DNA from: Saprospiraceae bacterium
Lineage (GTDB): Bacteria; Bacteroidota; Bacteroidia; Chitinophagales; Saprospiraceae
Reading direction: 5' to 3'
NCBI GenBank assembly: GCA_016712145.1
Contig: JADJRO010000003.1
Coordinates: 434,001 to 498,000 of the forward strand
DNA: 64,000 nt
The notes beneath the pieces are model-generated. The model was given only the letters and a program-made list of their open reading frames with translations. It made no database searches and was not told where the DNA came from. Below are positions 18,342-27,746 of the stretch, one piece after another (the stretch's first letter is position 1; every line of letters begins with the position of its first letter). The position numbers and the translations under genes are program-made.

Positions 18342-18779
18342 CTATTTCTCAAAAACCTGAACCTTGGTGGTTACTTCCACAAATTCTTTTGTAAATTTTC
18401 CTTCATAGCGTGTGGCACGTACTATGTGATTGTCGATCCAGTGATAATTGCCACCACGGGGTTTGTTTAGTAATAAGAAGTGATATTTAAATCCACATTT
18501 TAGGAGCCAGTTTTCAGTAATTAATTTATGGGCGTCTGTACGGGAAGTAAAAAACGTAATAATATGTCCTTCCTCATACCATTGATTAATTACTTTAATC
18601 GCATCCGGATAAGGTTCAACAGTTACCATGCGTTCTGGTTCTTCATTTGGAATGTCATCGCAAATAGTACCGTCAATGTCCACAAGAAAATTCTTTACAT
18701 GTTCGGGTAATAATGGCGAAGCCAATTTACCTTCCTGATCAAAATGCTTTTGTAGCTTTAATTCTTTCTTGACATTCAT
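18342..18779 (-). CDS. HAD-superfamily hydrolase, small phosphatase-like
   Basis: This is a compact 145-residue HAD protein. The nucleophile motif I DIDGTICDD is at 34-42, motif II FTSRTD is at about 76-81, and a Lys/Asp-containing C-terminal segment NKPRGGNYHWIDNH supplies the later motifs. It lacks a large cap domain, like other small phosphatases of the family annotated variously in Bacteroidota. Substrate is unknown. It lies 19 bases after the coiled-coil gene on the same strand and is probably cotranscribed with it. Confidence 0.82.
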   Translation of the reverse strand: MNVKKELKLQKHFDQEGKLASPLLPEHVKNFLVDIDGTICDDIPNEEPERMVTVEPYPDAIKVINQWYEEGHIITFFTSRTDAHKLITENWLLKCGFKYHFLLLNKPRGGNYHWIDNHIVRATRYEGKFTKEFVEVTTKVQVFEK

Positions 18780-18798
18780 ATTTAGAAATAGCCAACTA

Positions 18799-20199
18799 TT
18801 ATTCTTCTTCTTGGGCAGTCCCTGGATCCAACTCCAAATTGCTTGATTCAGGCGGCGTTTCTTCTGTTTGATCAGGCAGGATATTGGGTTCCTCAGTTTG
18901 TATTTCTTTACTTGAAGCTATCGTTTCGGAATCTGGAGGAATTACTTCAGTGGTTTTACTTTCTGCTTTTTGCTTTTTTGGCTTTTTGGCAATTTTAATT
19001 TCTTCAGCCGCTTTTTCTAGTTTTTCTTGCAATTCTGCAGGAACATGCTCCTGGGCCTGGTGAATTGAATCAGAAATCTTTGCTTTAATTTTTTCTTTTT
19101 CTTCTTCTACTTTTTCTTTACGTTCTGTGCGCTTCTTTTGCTTGTCATCCCGCTTTTTGACTTTTTCAATGATGAGTTCTAATTTTTCTTTAGTTGCTAA
19201 AAGTTCTTTTAATTTCTCTTCTTTTGACTTCATACGTTCCTCAATCATTTTGATTTTGGCAACACGTATTTGAGCTTCTAATTGTCCGCTGGTAGTAGCA
19301 ATCCGTCTGTTTTCAAAATCTATATTTTTCTTTTCGAAATTTATGGATTGTTCAAATTTTTGAATTGCAACCAACAAACCTTCATATCTGCGGATCAGTC
19401 GGTCTGCTCCTGAACCTTGTTGATCATTTCCAGATTCTCTTTTTTCTCTTTTTTCACGGATGCTTCTAAAGGATTCATTTAATTTTGAAGAAATAGACTC
19501 GCGATGGTCTTTATGAATGGATTGCGTTTTTAGATCAGACTGAATTTTCACCAATTGATCAAACAATGGTTTTAAAAGGGATCCGCTTTCAATTTTCTGT
19601 TCTATTTCAGAAAGCGCGTTCATGATTTGATCATAAACTTCCTTAGATTTTGATTTAAATTCTGAAGCTAAACTTTGTTTTAACTTTTTTAATTCATCAA
19701 ACAGCGCATTGGATTTTTCACGCAATGAATCTGCATGGTCTCGTGAAATATTTTTTTCAAATATATGTTGTTGAATGTTAGACCAGGTTTGTTTAAGTTC
19801 TTCCCATAGGGCATGATTAAACGATTCTAATCGTTTAATCTTATCATGCAGGTCTTCTAATTCTGTTTTATAATTTTTATAAAGCTTGTTAGATAATACA
19901 ATGAAATGCCATTCAATCTGGGCGCGCTGGATCACATCTGATTTCTCAACTTTTAGATCTTCTGGCAAAATGCCATCCGCCATGGTCAATTCTGTAATCC
20001 GATGCTCCGCGCTGGTCGGCATATTTAAATCCAATCCTTCCCGCCATTGGCTCATCAGCTTGTTGTAAAACTCCTCCGGGATATCCGCTTCAGGAATACT
20101 CCAGATTTCAACTTTGTTTGCTTCAGCATTTAATGAAATGGCCATCAAGACCCTTTCTTCTTTGACATTAACTCCCCAAACCACTAATCTGGTTCTCAT
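18799..20199 (-). CDS. Coiled-coil protein of unknown function
   Basis: This 466-residue protein has a globular N-terminal domain of about 95 residues (starting MRTRLVVWGVNVKEERVLMA), then long, highly charged coiled coil (about 100-390, Lys/Glu-rich with EEERK-type heptads), then an acidic low-complexity tail rich in Glu, Thr and Pro. It has no signal peptide or membrane segment. I do not recognise a named family, although the N-terminal domain looks conserved rather than random. It may be a cytoplasmic structural or scaffolding protein. It precedes the HAD gene by 19 bases. Confidence 0.75.
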   Translation of the reverse strand: MRTRLVVWGVNVKEERVLMAISLNAEANKVEIWSIPEADIPEEFYNKLMSQWREGLDLNMPTSAEHRITELTMADGILPEDLKVEKSDVIQRAQIEWHFIVLSNKLYKNYKTELEDLHDKIKRLESFNHALWEELKQTWSNIQQHIFEKNISRDHADSLREKSNALFDELKKLKQSLASEFKSKSKEVYDQIMNALSEIEQKIESGSLLKPLFDQLVKIQSDLKTQSIHKDHRESISSKLNESFRSIREKREKRESGNDQQGSGADRLIRRYEGLLVAIQKFEQSINFEKKNIDFENRRIATTSGQLEAQIRVAKIKMIEERMKSKEEKLKELLATKEKLELIIEKVKKRDDKQKKRTERKEKVEEEKEKIKAKISDSIHQAQEHVPAELQEKLEKAAEEIKIAKKPKKQKAESKTTEVIPPDSETIASSKEIQTEEPNILPDQTEETPPESSNLELDPGTAQEEE

Positions 20200-20321
20200 G
20201 TTCTAGTATTTAATTATTTAAATCTGTTTTCCTCTCAAACAGAGGCATTTGTAAAATGATGATTTCCTATCTATAACGTTTAAATTGTACAAAAATCAAT
20301 CCAAATATCATTTTTTATAAA

Positions 20322-21326
20322 TTAATTCCTGCCGACCAATTTTTGATCAATGAGATAAGCCGCTATTTGTACGGCATTGGTAGCTGCTCCTTTACGCAAG
20401 TTGTCCGCAGTCACCCATATATTGAGCGTGTTAGCCTGTGATTCATCCCGGCGGATTCGACCTACTAATACTTCATTTCTGTTTTTAGCTTGCAAGGGTG
20501 TGGGATACTCAAAATTTTCTGGATTATCCATTAAAATGATTCCAGGAGTGGAAGCCAATAAATTTGAAACGGCCCCTAAATCAAATTCATTTTTTAATTG
20601 AACATTGATGGATTCAGAATGCCCCCCGTTTACTGGAACGCGCACTGCAGTTGCCGTAATCCGAATTGCAGGATCTCTTAATATTTTACGCGTTTCATGG
20701 ACCATTTTCATTTCTTCTTTGGTGTAAGCATTCTCTAAAAAAGTGTCGCATTGAGGAATGCAATTTTCGAAAATGGGGTGGTGATAGGCTCTTGGTTCTT
20801 CGACCGTTTTTCCATCCCGTTCAGATTCATATTGGCGGACCGCTTTCATGCCGGTGCCAGTAAAAGATTGATAGGTTGAAATCACAAGCCGATCCAAACC
20901 ATATTTTAAATGAAGTGGATTTAATGCCATCACCATTTGAATGGTTGAACAATTTGGATTTGCAATAATTTTAGTGCCTGCATGGATTGTGTCAGCATTA
21001 ATTTCCGGAACTACCAACGGACATGTTGGATCCATTCGCCAGGCTGAAGAATTGTCAATCACAAAACATCCAGATTGCGCAAATCGAGGTGCCCATTCCA
21101 ATGAGGTGGAGCCTCCTGCTGAGAATATGGCAATGTCGGGTTTTGATGTTACTGCATCCTCCATTGAAATGACGGTATGATTATGACCATTCCAGGAAAT
21201 GATTTTACCAACCGAACGCTCAGAAGCAACAAAACTAATTTTATCATAGGGAAGTTTGGTTTCATTCAATAAATCCAAAACTACTTGTCCTACTAAACCC
21301 GTGACGCCAACAACTGCTAAATGCAT
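20322..21326 (-). CDS. asd: Aspartate-semialdehyde dehydrogenase
   Basis: Asd reduces aspartyl phosphate to aspartate semialdehyde with NADPH, leading to lysine/diaminopimelate, threonine and methionine. The 334-residue protein has the NADP motif GVTGLVG (7-13), the catalytic cysteine in NPNCSTIQ (Cys126) and the substrate segment VPVNGGHSESI near residue 240. I chose the ATG at 21324-21326; a TTG two codons upstream (21332) is less likely. A -7-like box at 21340-21347 would give a leader of under 15 bases. Confidence 0.95.
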   Translation of the reverse strand: MHLAVVGVTGLVGQVVLDLLNETKLPYDKISFVASERSVGKIISWNGHNHTVISMEDAVTSKPDIAIFSAGGSTSLEWAPRFAQSGCFVIDNSSAWRMDPTCPLVVPEINADTIHAGTKIIANPNCSTIQMVMALNPLHLKYGLDRLVISTYQSFTGTGMKAVRQYESERDGKTVEEPRAYHHPIFENCIPQCDTFLENAYTKEEMKMVHETRKILRDPAIRITATAVRVPVNGGHSESINVQLKNEFDLGAVSNLLASTPGIILMDNPENFEYPTPLQAKNRNEVLVGRIRRDESQANTLNIWVTADNLRKGAATNAVQIAAYLIDQKLVGRN

Positions 21327-21339
21327 ACGCAAATTTTCA

Positions 21340-21347
21340 CAAAGTTA
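21340..21347 (-). promoter_or_regulatory. Putative -7 box for asd
   Basis: On the minus strand this reads TAACTTTG, an exact TAnnTTTG match, 13 bases before the asd ATG. It implies a very short leader. Confidence 0.4.
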
Positions 21348-21455
21348 CATGTTAGCTTTTGAGATTGGCGATTCTTTGGATTATTAATAATTTCTTAGGA
21401 TTTGATATCAATAAAAAAACTTGGATATTTTAATTTTTTTTACCTTAGGGCTACT

Positions 21456-24028
21456 ATGAGAACATATATGACCCTTATATGCCTGTTTGGCATTTCTGGG
21501 CTATTCGCCCAATGGAGTGATTCGTTTAGTCAATCACTCGACCCTGCCTGGAAAGGCGATGTCCATAACTTTAAGGTTAATTCCCAAATGCAACTTCAGT
21601 TAATGGCCCCATCAGCGGGCAGTTCAGCGCTGTTTCGATCGTTTCAATATGAAGACAGTTTGGTTTGGTCATTCTATATTAAATTGGATTTCAGCCCATC
21701 AGCTACTAATAAACTGGCAGTTGTTTTAATTGCCGATCAAATGCCATGGGATTCTTCGAAAGCGTTTTATATTGAAATTGGTGAAAATGGAACCAACGAT
21801 AACTGGAAATTTTTTTATAAAGATGCTTCGACAAAGCAACTTTTGGGTTCTGGAGAATTGATGCAGCTTGCTTCAGATCCGGCAATGGCCAGGTTTAATA
21901 TTTCATTATACCAAGATTCTATTTGGAATTTTAAGGTAAATTATACTGGAGAATACCCATTGAATCTTGAACGAACCTTGTTTAAACAAATTCCATTTAA
22001 GAAGGACTCCTGTTTTTTGAATTTATTTGTACGTACACAGATTCGCGTAAAGATCGATACTATTTTGATGATGTAAGCATTGTTAAGTTTGCTAAAGATA
22101 CGCTCACTCCTTTTGTTCAATCCGTTGAGACCTTGGATGAACATCGTTTGGAACTTCAATTTACCGAACCACTAAATATTCAATCTTCGTTTATAAAAAT
22201 AAATTTTGAAATTGTTCATGTTGGTTTCCCGGATTCAATTTACTCGATGAACTCAAATTCTTGCGTACTGCATTTTAAACAAAATCTAACATTCGATTCC
22301 AATTATGTATTGAAGTATAAAAATATATCAGACCTAGATTCAAATATCAATTCAGGATCGATGTTTGAATTTAAAGCGATCTTTTCTGTGCACCCGGAAT
22401 ACCATGATTTAATTATTACCGAAATCATGGCAGACCCTAGTCCGCCGGCAAGTTTGCCTGAACGTGAATACATCGAAATTAAAAACACAAGTCCCAATAT
22501 ACTCAATTTGCAAGATTGCATTTTGTCAGATGGTTCTACTGAAGTTTATTTTGGAAAATGCTCGATCAAACCAGATTCATTTTTAATTCTTTGTGCAGCA
22601 AGAGATACAGATTTATTTAAAGGGTATGGATCCGTGTATGGTTTAAATGGATTTCCTTCTATAAATAATGCTGCTGAGGTAGTGCAATTATACAATGCTG
22701 ATTTTGAATTGATTGATCTTGTGCAATTTGATGACAGTTGGTATGGTTCAGAAATTAAAAAAGAAGGTGGCTATTCATTGGAATTAATGAATGAAGGCGA
22801 TTTATGTCTGGGTAAATTAAATTGGACAGCCAGCCAGCATTTTAGCGGAGGCAGCCCTGGACGCGAGAATTCAGTTGCTTCTCATGCAACGGTAGATTCA
22901 ACGTTGCATCTAACCAGTTTACATGCTTTAAGTGAATGGGAAATTAAAGTCAGTTTCAATAAAAATTTAGATTTTAATACCATTTACCATCTTGAATGGT
23001 TTAAAATTACGCCCAATCGGTCATTGGCTACTGTGTCTTTTATAGAACAACGAACTAACGAACTGCTGATTTTATTAAATGAACCTTTAGATAAGGGTAT
23101 CAGCTATACCTTGTACTTTACAGGGATTCAAAATTGCATACAGCAAAAATTTAATTTTAATTCTAAAGCCTTCAATGTGCCTGCAGAACCTGAGATGGGT
23201 GATTTGACTTTTTCTGAGGTTCTTTTTAATCCAAACAGTGGCGGACAAGATTTTATTGAAATTTATAACAAGAGCAATCAATCGTTGAAATGTTCCGCAC
23301 TGATGATTTCGAATCCGCTTACATCCAATACCTGGATGAATTTAAATACAGATCAAGTTATTTTACCAGGAGGATATTTAGCATTTAGTTCCGATCCCGA
23401 AAATTTGATAATTCAATATCCTTTTCATGATTCCTTACGAATCGTAAAATCTGATCTTCCATCAATTTCTGATGAAGGAGGTATTTTAATTTTAGCAGTC
23501 AGGGATCACAATACGCTTCGAGTTTTAGATAGTTTTCAATTTGATGAATCCTGGCATCATCCCTTTTTAAAGGATCCTGAAGGGGTTTCACTTGAAAAAA
23601 TTCATTTAGAATTGGCATCTGACAATAAACAGAATTGGCAATCTGCATCCAAAACCTATTTTTTTGCAACGCCAGGAATTAAAAACAGCCAATGGCAAGA
23701 TAGTTTAAAAAATTCTGAGCAATTTATTCCAAGTTTGTCATCGATTTGGATAAGTCCGAATGGTGATAATTTAATGGATTTCCTTGAAATTAAATTTCAT
23801 CTGCCTAAATCCGGATTTAATTCAAGAATTGAGGTATTTGACCTTTCTGGGTATCGGGTCAAAAAGTTGGAAAGTCAAATTCTCGCAACAGATGATTTTG
23901 TAATTTGGAATGGTGATTCTGATCAAGGAACCCGATTGGCCAGGGGGAATTATATAATTCGGATGGAATTACTTCATCCAGATGGAGACATACTCCAATT
24001 TAAGAACAGAATTATTGTAGATTATTAA
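21456..24028 (+). pseudogene. Secreted lamin-tail-domain protein with T9SS-type C-terminus, frameshifted
   Basis: Two frames encode one secreted protein of about 857 residues. The 5' frame (21456-22076) has a signal peptide (MRTYMTLICLFGISGLFAQ) and a concanavalin-like N-terminal domain. The 3' frame, annotated from the first ATG at 22133, is actually open and sensible upstream to about 22030, where it reads DSRKDRYYFDDVSIVKF. One missing base near 22030-22040 (for example a T after GTACG) joins them. The 3' part contains two lamin-tail domains (DLIITEIMADPSPP and DLTFSEVLFNPNSGG, both followed by FIEI/YIEI) and a FlgD-like/CHU_C-like end (ISPNGDNLMDFLEIKF, GNYIIRMEL) that serves as a T9SS sorting signal. 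Start 21456 is chosen because it places the signal peptide at the N-terminus. Function is probably adhesive or structural at the cell surface. Confidence 0.82.
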
Positions 24029-24284
24029 ATGCAAGTATAAAAAATTGGAATCTGATGTAACAGTTGAAAACTCAAATTAAGCATAAGATAGGATTAAGTT
24101 ATACCCTTGCTTTAATCTGTTTAAATGGATCGTTGATTCGATCATTGCAGGAAAAGGAGTTCTAAGAAGGCTTTTTGACTGGGCAACAATTTTAAAAACG
24201 TTGAAATTTTGACTTAAAATGAAGCTTTTATAGGATAATAGACCAACCCTTATGAGTTTTTAGAGCTTCCTTATAAATTGTAAA

Positions 24285-25286
24285 GTGCAATCATTAATTT
24301 TGTACATAGGATCAATAGAAATCAAATTTATTAAAACACTAAGCATATACATACCAGAAAAAATTCAGTGGATCTTGATTGCAATGATCTTGGGAATTTC
24401 CATATTGTTTATATTTCCACCAGCCTTTCTGTTAATTTATAGGTTTTCCGATTATGCAATTCATTGGATGCTCTTGTGCCTGTTAATTGGCATCGTGTCA
24501 TTGTTTATTGGAAATGAAAAGTTTTTATACAGTTGTTTTTTCTCTTCGGGAATCCTTGCTTTTTTTCTGATGAATTCTTTCAATACGGATTTGAGACTGG
24601 TTAGTTTAAATAATCCGGCCTCAATTAGTTTGTTATTTGTGAATCTGACATTTACAAACGATGACATTAATTCTTCTCTTCAGTCTATTTATAATATGGA
24701 TCCGGATATTCTCGTATTGGAGGAGTTATCGCCGGATAATATAGAAAAACTACAATCAACACGAGCCAGATATCCTTATCAAACCATGTTGCCACGTATT
24801 GATCCTTTGGGAAAGGCCGTGTTGTCAAAATTTCCTTTTTATGAAGAATCCAGTTTTGGAATATTTGGAAATCCAATTTTGAGCCTTGGATTGACGAACC
24901 AATTGAATGATAGTTTTAAAATATTTGTTTCAAATTCATTGCCAATGGAAACATCCAATTCATTTAGCAGAATGAATGAATTTTTAGATTCTTTGAGTGT
25001 TAAAATCAAAAAAGATTTTCCAAATGTGATACTTTCCGCCAATTTTAATTTGGTTCCCTGGTCGCGTGACTTGCGTAATTTTAAGATAAAAACAGGATTG
25101 ATGGCCAGCCGGAGGGATAATAATGAAGGAATTTCGAATACCAGAACGCTCAGTATATTAAATACTCCAAATAATGAAATATTTTATACCAGGAGTCTGG
25201 AATGTTCCTATTTCAAAGTGCTTCTAGATAGCGAGGGAAATGAATTAGGTTTGTATGGAAGGTATCAAAAAAGAGTCGCTTTTTAA
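24285..25286 (+). CDS. Membrane-anchored endonuclease/exonuclease/phosphatase-fold protein, catalytically degenerate
   Basis: This protein of up to 333 residues has about three N-terminal membrane helices (about 25-95) and then an EEP-fold domain (about 105-333) like YafD-type proteins. The fold's landmarks are recognisable but altered: DPDILVLEEL keeps the Glu motif, GDFNxxPWS is here SANFNLVPWS (Asp to Asn), the usual GTHxxPP is SNSLPMETS (His lost), and the terminal SDHxPV is CSYFKV (His lost). It is probably not an active nuclease or phosphatase. The start is uncertain: the open frame begins with GTG at 24285, but a TAATTTTG box at 24295-24302 suggests transcription may begin after it, leaving ATG 24384 as the first ATG start. 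Confidence 0.65.
   Translation: MQSLILYIGSIEIKFIKTLSIYIPEKIQWILIAMILGISILFIFPPAFLLIYRFSDYAIHWMLLCLLIGIVSLFIGNEKFLYSCFFSSGILAFFLMNSFNTDLRLVSLNNPASISLLFVNLTFTNDDINSSLQSIYNMDPDILVLEELSPDNIEKLQSTRARYPYQTMLPRIDPLGKAVLSKFPFYEESSFGIFGNPILSLGLTNQLNDSFKIFVSNSLPMETSNSFSRMNEFLDSLSVKIKKDFPNVILSANFNLVPWSRDLRNFKIKTGLMASRRDNNEGISNTRTLSILNTPNNEIFYTRSLECSYFKVLLDSEGNELGLYGRYQKRVAF
24295..24302 (+). promoter_or_regulatory. Possible -7 box overlapping the annotated start of the EEP-like gene
   Basis: TAATTTTG is an exact TAnnTTTG match. If used, it would exclude the GTG at 24285 and favour a start near 24384. Confidence 0.3.
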
Positions 25287-25454
25287 TTGGGGAATGCTCT
25301 AAAGATCCTTAATATTTCGATAAGCAATTTTTAAATTCCTCATTTACATGGTAAATTAGGAGTTTTGAAAAATGCAGGCTTTCCCGTAGTCGTTTTAAGA
25401 GTTCCACATAAGCGGATTTGTTGTATTTTTAATTTCAAATTGCTTTTAGAGCAT

Positions 25455-26645
25455 ATGGCCTTACGATCTAATAGTATATGTAATCGTTTGTTTTTACTTT
25501 TATTACTTATCCATTTGTTTGGAGTAAGTATAGCAAATTCGCGGGAAAACGAGCAACTAGCTGGCCGAAGTATCCGTTTGCCATTTAAATATGTTCAGTC
25601 ATTTATAATCGTTGAATTGAAATTAGAAAACCTGATTCCGGTTAATCTGATATTTGATACCGGAGCTGAACACACAATCTTGTTTGAAAAAAAATGGACG
25701 GATTTGTTTCCAAATGTATATCAAAGAGAAATTAGAGTTATTGGTTCCGATCTGCAGCAAGAGATTCCTGCCTATGTTACCAGTCCATTGGGACTGTCTT
25801 TTGGAGACCAATATTCAATTAATACTCCACTAATAGTTTTAAAGGAGAAGATCAATGACATTTCGCAAGTGATTGGTGAACCAGTTCATGGGATTCTAAG
25901 TGCCGCCATTTTTAATTCCTACCAAATAGAAATAAATTACAAGCTCCGATTGATCATGTTGCATCCGAGTTCAAAAAAAATAAGTGCTTCCTTTACTGCA
26001 GTTCCAATTCAGATCTATAAAAACAAGCCTTACCTTAGTACAAGAATTTGTATTTCTGATACGCTTTCTCACTCATTAAATTTATTGTTAGATACCGGTG
26101 CAAGTTTGTCATTAATGATGTATTCAGATTCTACAGGGAACCTGCAATTGCCAGATAAAATGATTCCGGGTTATTTAGGAAGTGGTCTTGGAGGTGTTTT
26201 AAATGGATATGTCGGTAAAATCAATTTACTTCAATTTGATACGTTTAAAATACAACAAGTGATAACCCATTTTTTAAAAATTCAAACGAGTATTGGACGA
26301 ACGGAAAGTCAAAGTAAAGCAGGTTTAATTGGGAATCATATTCTGGATAAGTTTCAACTTATTTTTGATTACAAAAGTGAAAAATTGTATCTAAAAACAA
26401 CAAAGAGTTACAAAAAGAAAATAGATTATGATAAATCCGGAATGATCGTAATTTCTGGTGGATTGGATTTAAATTCCTTTTATATTGCGCATATATTACA
26501 AGGAACACCTTCGGCAAATGCAGGCCTTATGGAAAATGATCAAATTTCAAAAATTAATTCATGGCCGACATCTTTCTATTCATTGTCAAAGATTAATCGG
26601 TTGTTACAACAGAAAGCTGGAAAAAAAATAAAATTGGTAGTTTGA
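25455..26645 (+). CDS. Secreted retropepsin-like aspartyl protease with PDZ domain, early in-frame stop
   Basis: This protein of 396 residues has a signal peptide (MALRSNSICNRLFLLLLLIH start) and two pepsin-like half domains, each with the catalytic triad IFDTGAEH (68-70) and LLDTGASLS (213-215), followed by a PDZ domain (about 335-396). It belongs to the Asp_protease_2 (gag-asp) group common in Bacteroidota and should act on proteins or peptides in the periplasm or outside. The PDZ domain stops at KIKLVV with TGA at 26643-26645, but the same frame continues RNGQKLKFEFYLKPLI before TAA at 26694-26696, which is the expected last strand of a PDZ domain. The gene may therefore be shortened by a nonsense change or sequence error. 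ATG 25455 is chosen over 25365 because it begins the signal peptide. Confidence 0.85.
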   Translation: MALRSNSICNRLFLLLLLIHLFGVSIANSRENEQLAGRSIRLPFKYVQSFIIVELKLENLIPVNLIFDTGAEHTILFEKKWTDLFPNVYQREIRVIGSDLQQEIPAYVTSPLGLSFGDQYSINTPLIVLKEKINDISQVIGEPVHGILSAAIFNSYQIEINYKLRLIMLHPSSKKISASFTAVPIQIYKNKPYLSTRICISDTLSHSLNLLLDTGASLSLMMYSDSTGNLQLPDKMIPGYLGSGLGGVLNGYVGKINLLQFDTFKIQQVITHFLKIQTSIGRTESQSKAGLIGNHILDKFQLIFDYKSEKLYLKTTKSYKKKIDYDKSGMIVISGGLDLNSFYIAHILQGTPSANAGLMENDQISKINSWPTSFYSLSKINRLLQQKAGKKIKLVV

Positions 26646-26750
26646 AGAAATGGTCAAAAACTTAAATTTGAATTTTACTTAAAGCCCTTGATTTAAATAC
26701 GCTTAATACTGGATATCTTGTAATTTTACGGTTCAATATCTTAACTGTTT

Positions 26751-27746
26751 ATGAAATCAATGTTTGAAATGATCCAGGCCTTCCCATCTCAATTGGAGCA
26801 AGCCATCCAAATTGGATTAAATGCTTCAATTTCTGGTCATTCCAAGCGCATCCAACGGATATATGTTAGTGGAATGGGCGGTTCAGGCATTGGCGCCGAT
26901 TTTGTTGCCTCATTTATTAAATCATATGCAGAGGTACCCTATATCGTTGGGAAAACGTATGATGTCCCTGCATTTGTAGATGATGAAACATTGGTAATCA
27001 TCTCATCCTATTCGGGAAATACCGAGGAAACCATCGAGAGTTTTAGTAAAATTATTCCCAGAGGTTCAAAAATAGTTTGTATTGCTTCAGGAGGAGAAGT
27101 AATGCGTATGGCAAATCAATTTCAGTTGGATTATATTCAATTACCATCTGGTTGGTCCTCTCCGAGAGCTTGCCTGGGATTTTCACTGGTGGCGCAGTTA
27201 TTTGTCATCCATAAATTGGGAATTATTCCGGATCATTTTATTTCGGAATTGAATTTGTCAATTGAAAAAATGAACCTTGAATCTAATGCCATCATTGAAA
27301 AGGCAAAACACCTGGCTTCCTATCTGGAAGGAAAAATCCCCGTAATTTACTGTGCAGATACTATTGAACCGGTTGCAGTGAGATTTAGACAACAACTCAA
27401 TGAAAATAGCAAAATTCTTTGTTGGCATCATGTAATTCCAGAAATGAATCACAATGAGTTGGTAGGATGGCGATGGACTCAAAATGCTTTAGCGCCTGTT
27501 TTTATAAGAAATGCAGGTGATCATCCACGCATTCAGGCTCGTATTGAATTGACAAAAGAAGTTGTATCTCATTATACTCAAAATTTAATAGAAATTTATT
27601 CTTCAGGAGATTCAATTATTGTTCGTTCAATTTACTTAGTTCATTTATTGGATTATGTATCCGTTTTTCTGGCAGATTTTAATCAAATAGATTCAGTTGA
27701 AGTTCGGGTTATCGATTTTTTAAAAAGCGAACTTGCAAAACTATAG
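26751..27746 (+). CDS. Bifunctional phosphoglucose/phosphomannose isomerase
   Basis: This 331-residue SIS-domain enzyme interconverts glucose-6-P or mannose-6-P with fructose-6-P. The first SIS motif is YVSGMGGSGIGADF (about 39-52), the second is SSYSGNTEETI (about 84-94). The bact-PGI C-terminal domain contains PEMNHNELVGW (about 226-236) with the conserved His, a hallmark of the dual-specificity PGI/PMI family rather than classical Pgi. The 3' end overlaps the convergent lnt gene by 38 bases. Confidence 0.93.
   Translation: MKSMFEMIQAFPSQLEQAIQIGLNASISGHSKRIQRIYVSGMGGSGIGADFVASFIKSYAEVPYIVGKTYDVPAFVDDETLVIISSYSGNTEETIESFSKIIPRGSKIVCIASGGEVMRMANQFQLDYIQLPSGWSSPRACLGFSLVAQLFVIHKLGIIPDHFISELNLSIEKMNLESNAIIEKAKHLASYLEGKIPVIYCADTIEPVAVRFRQQLNENSKILCWHHVIPEMNHNELVGWRWTQNALAPVFIRNAGDHPRIQARIELTKEVVSHYTQNLIEIYSSGDSIIVRSIYLVHLLDYVSVFLADFNQIDSVEVRVIDFLKSELAKL

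Noticed and set aside
18040..18470. Three overlapping reading frames with MVYGP-like repeats
   Set aside because: They are translations of a 7/8-base tandem repeat, open in all three frames, with no homology, no start context and no domain.
26643..26645. Selenocysteine at the in-frame TGA of the aspartyl protease
   Set aside because: No GC-rich hairpin follows the TGA and the position is a basic or polar residue in a PDZ strand, not a redox site.
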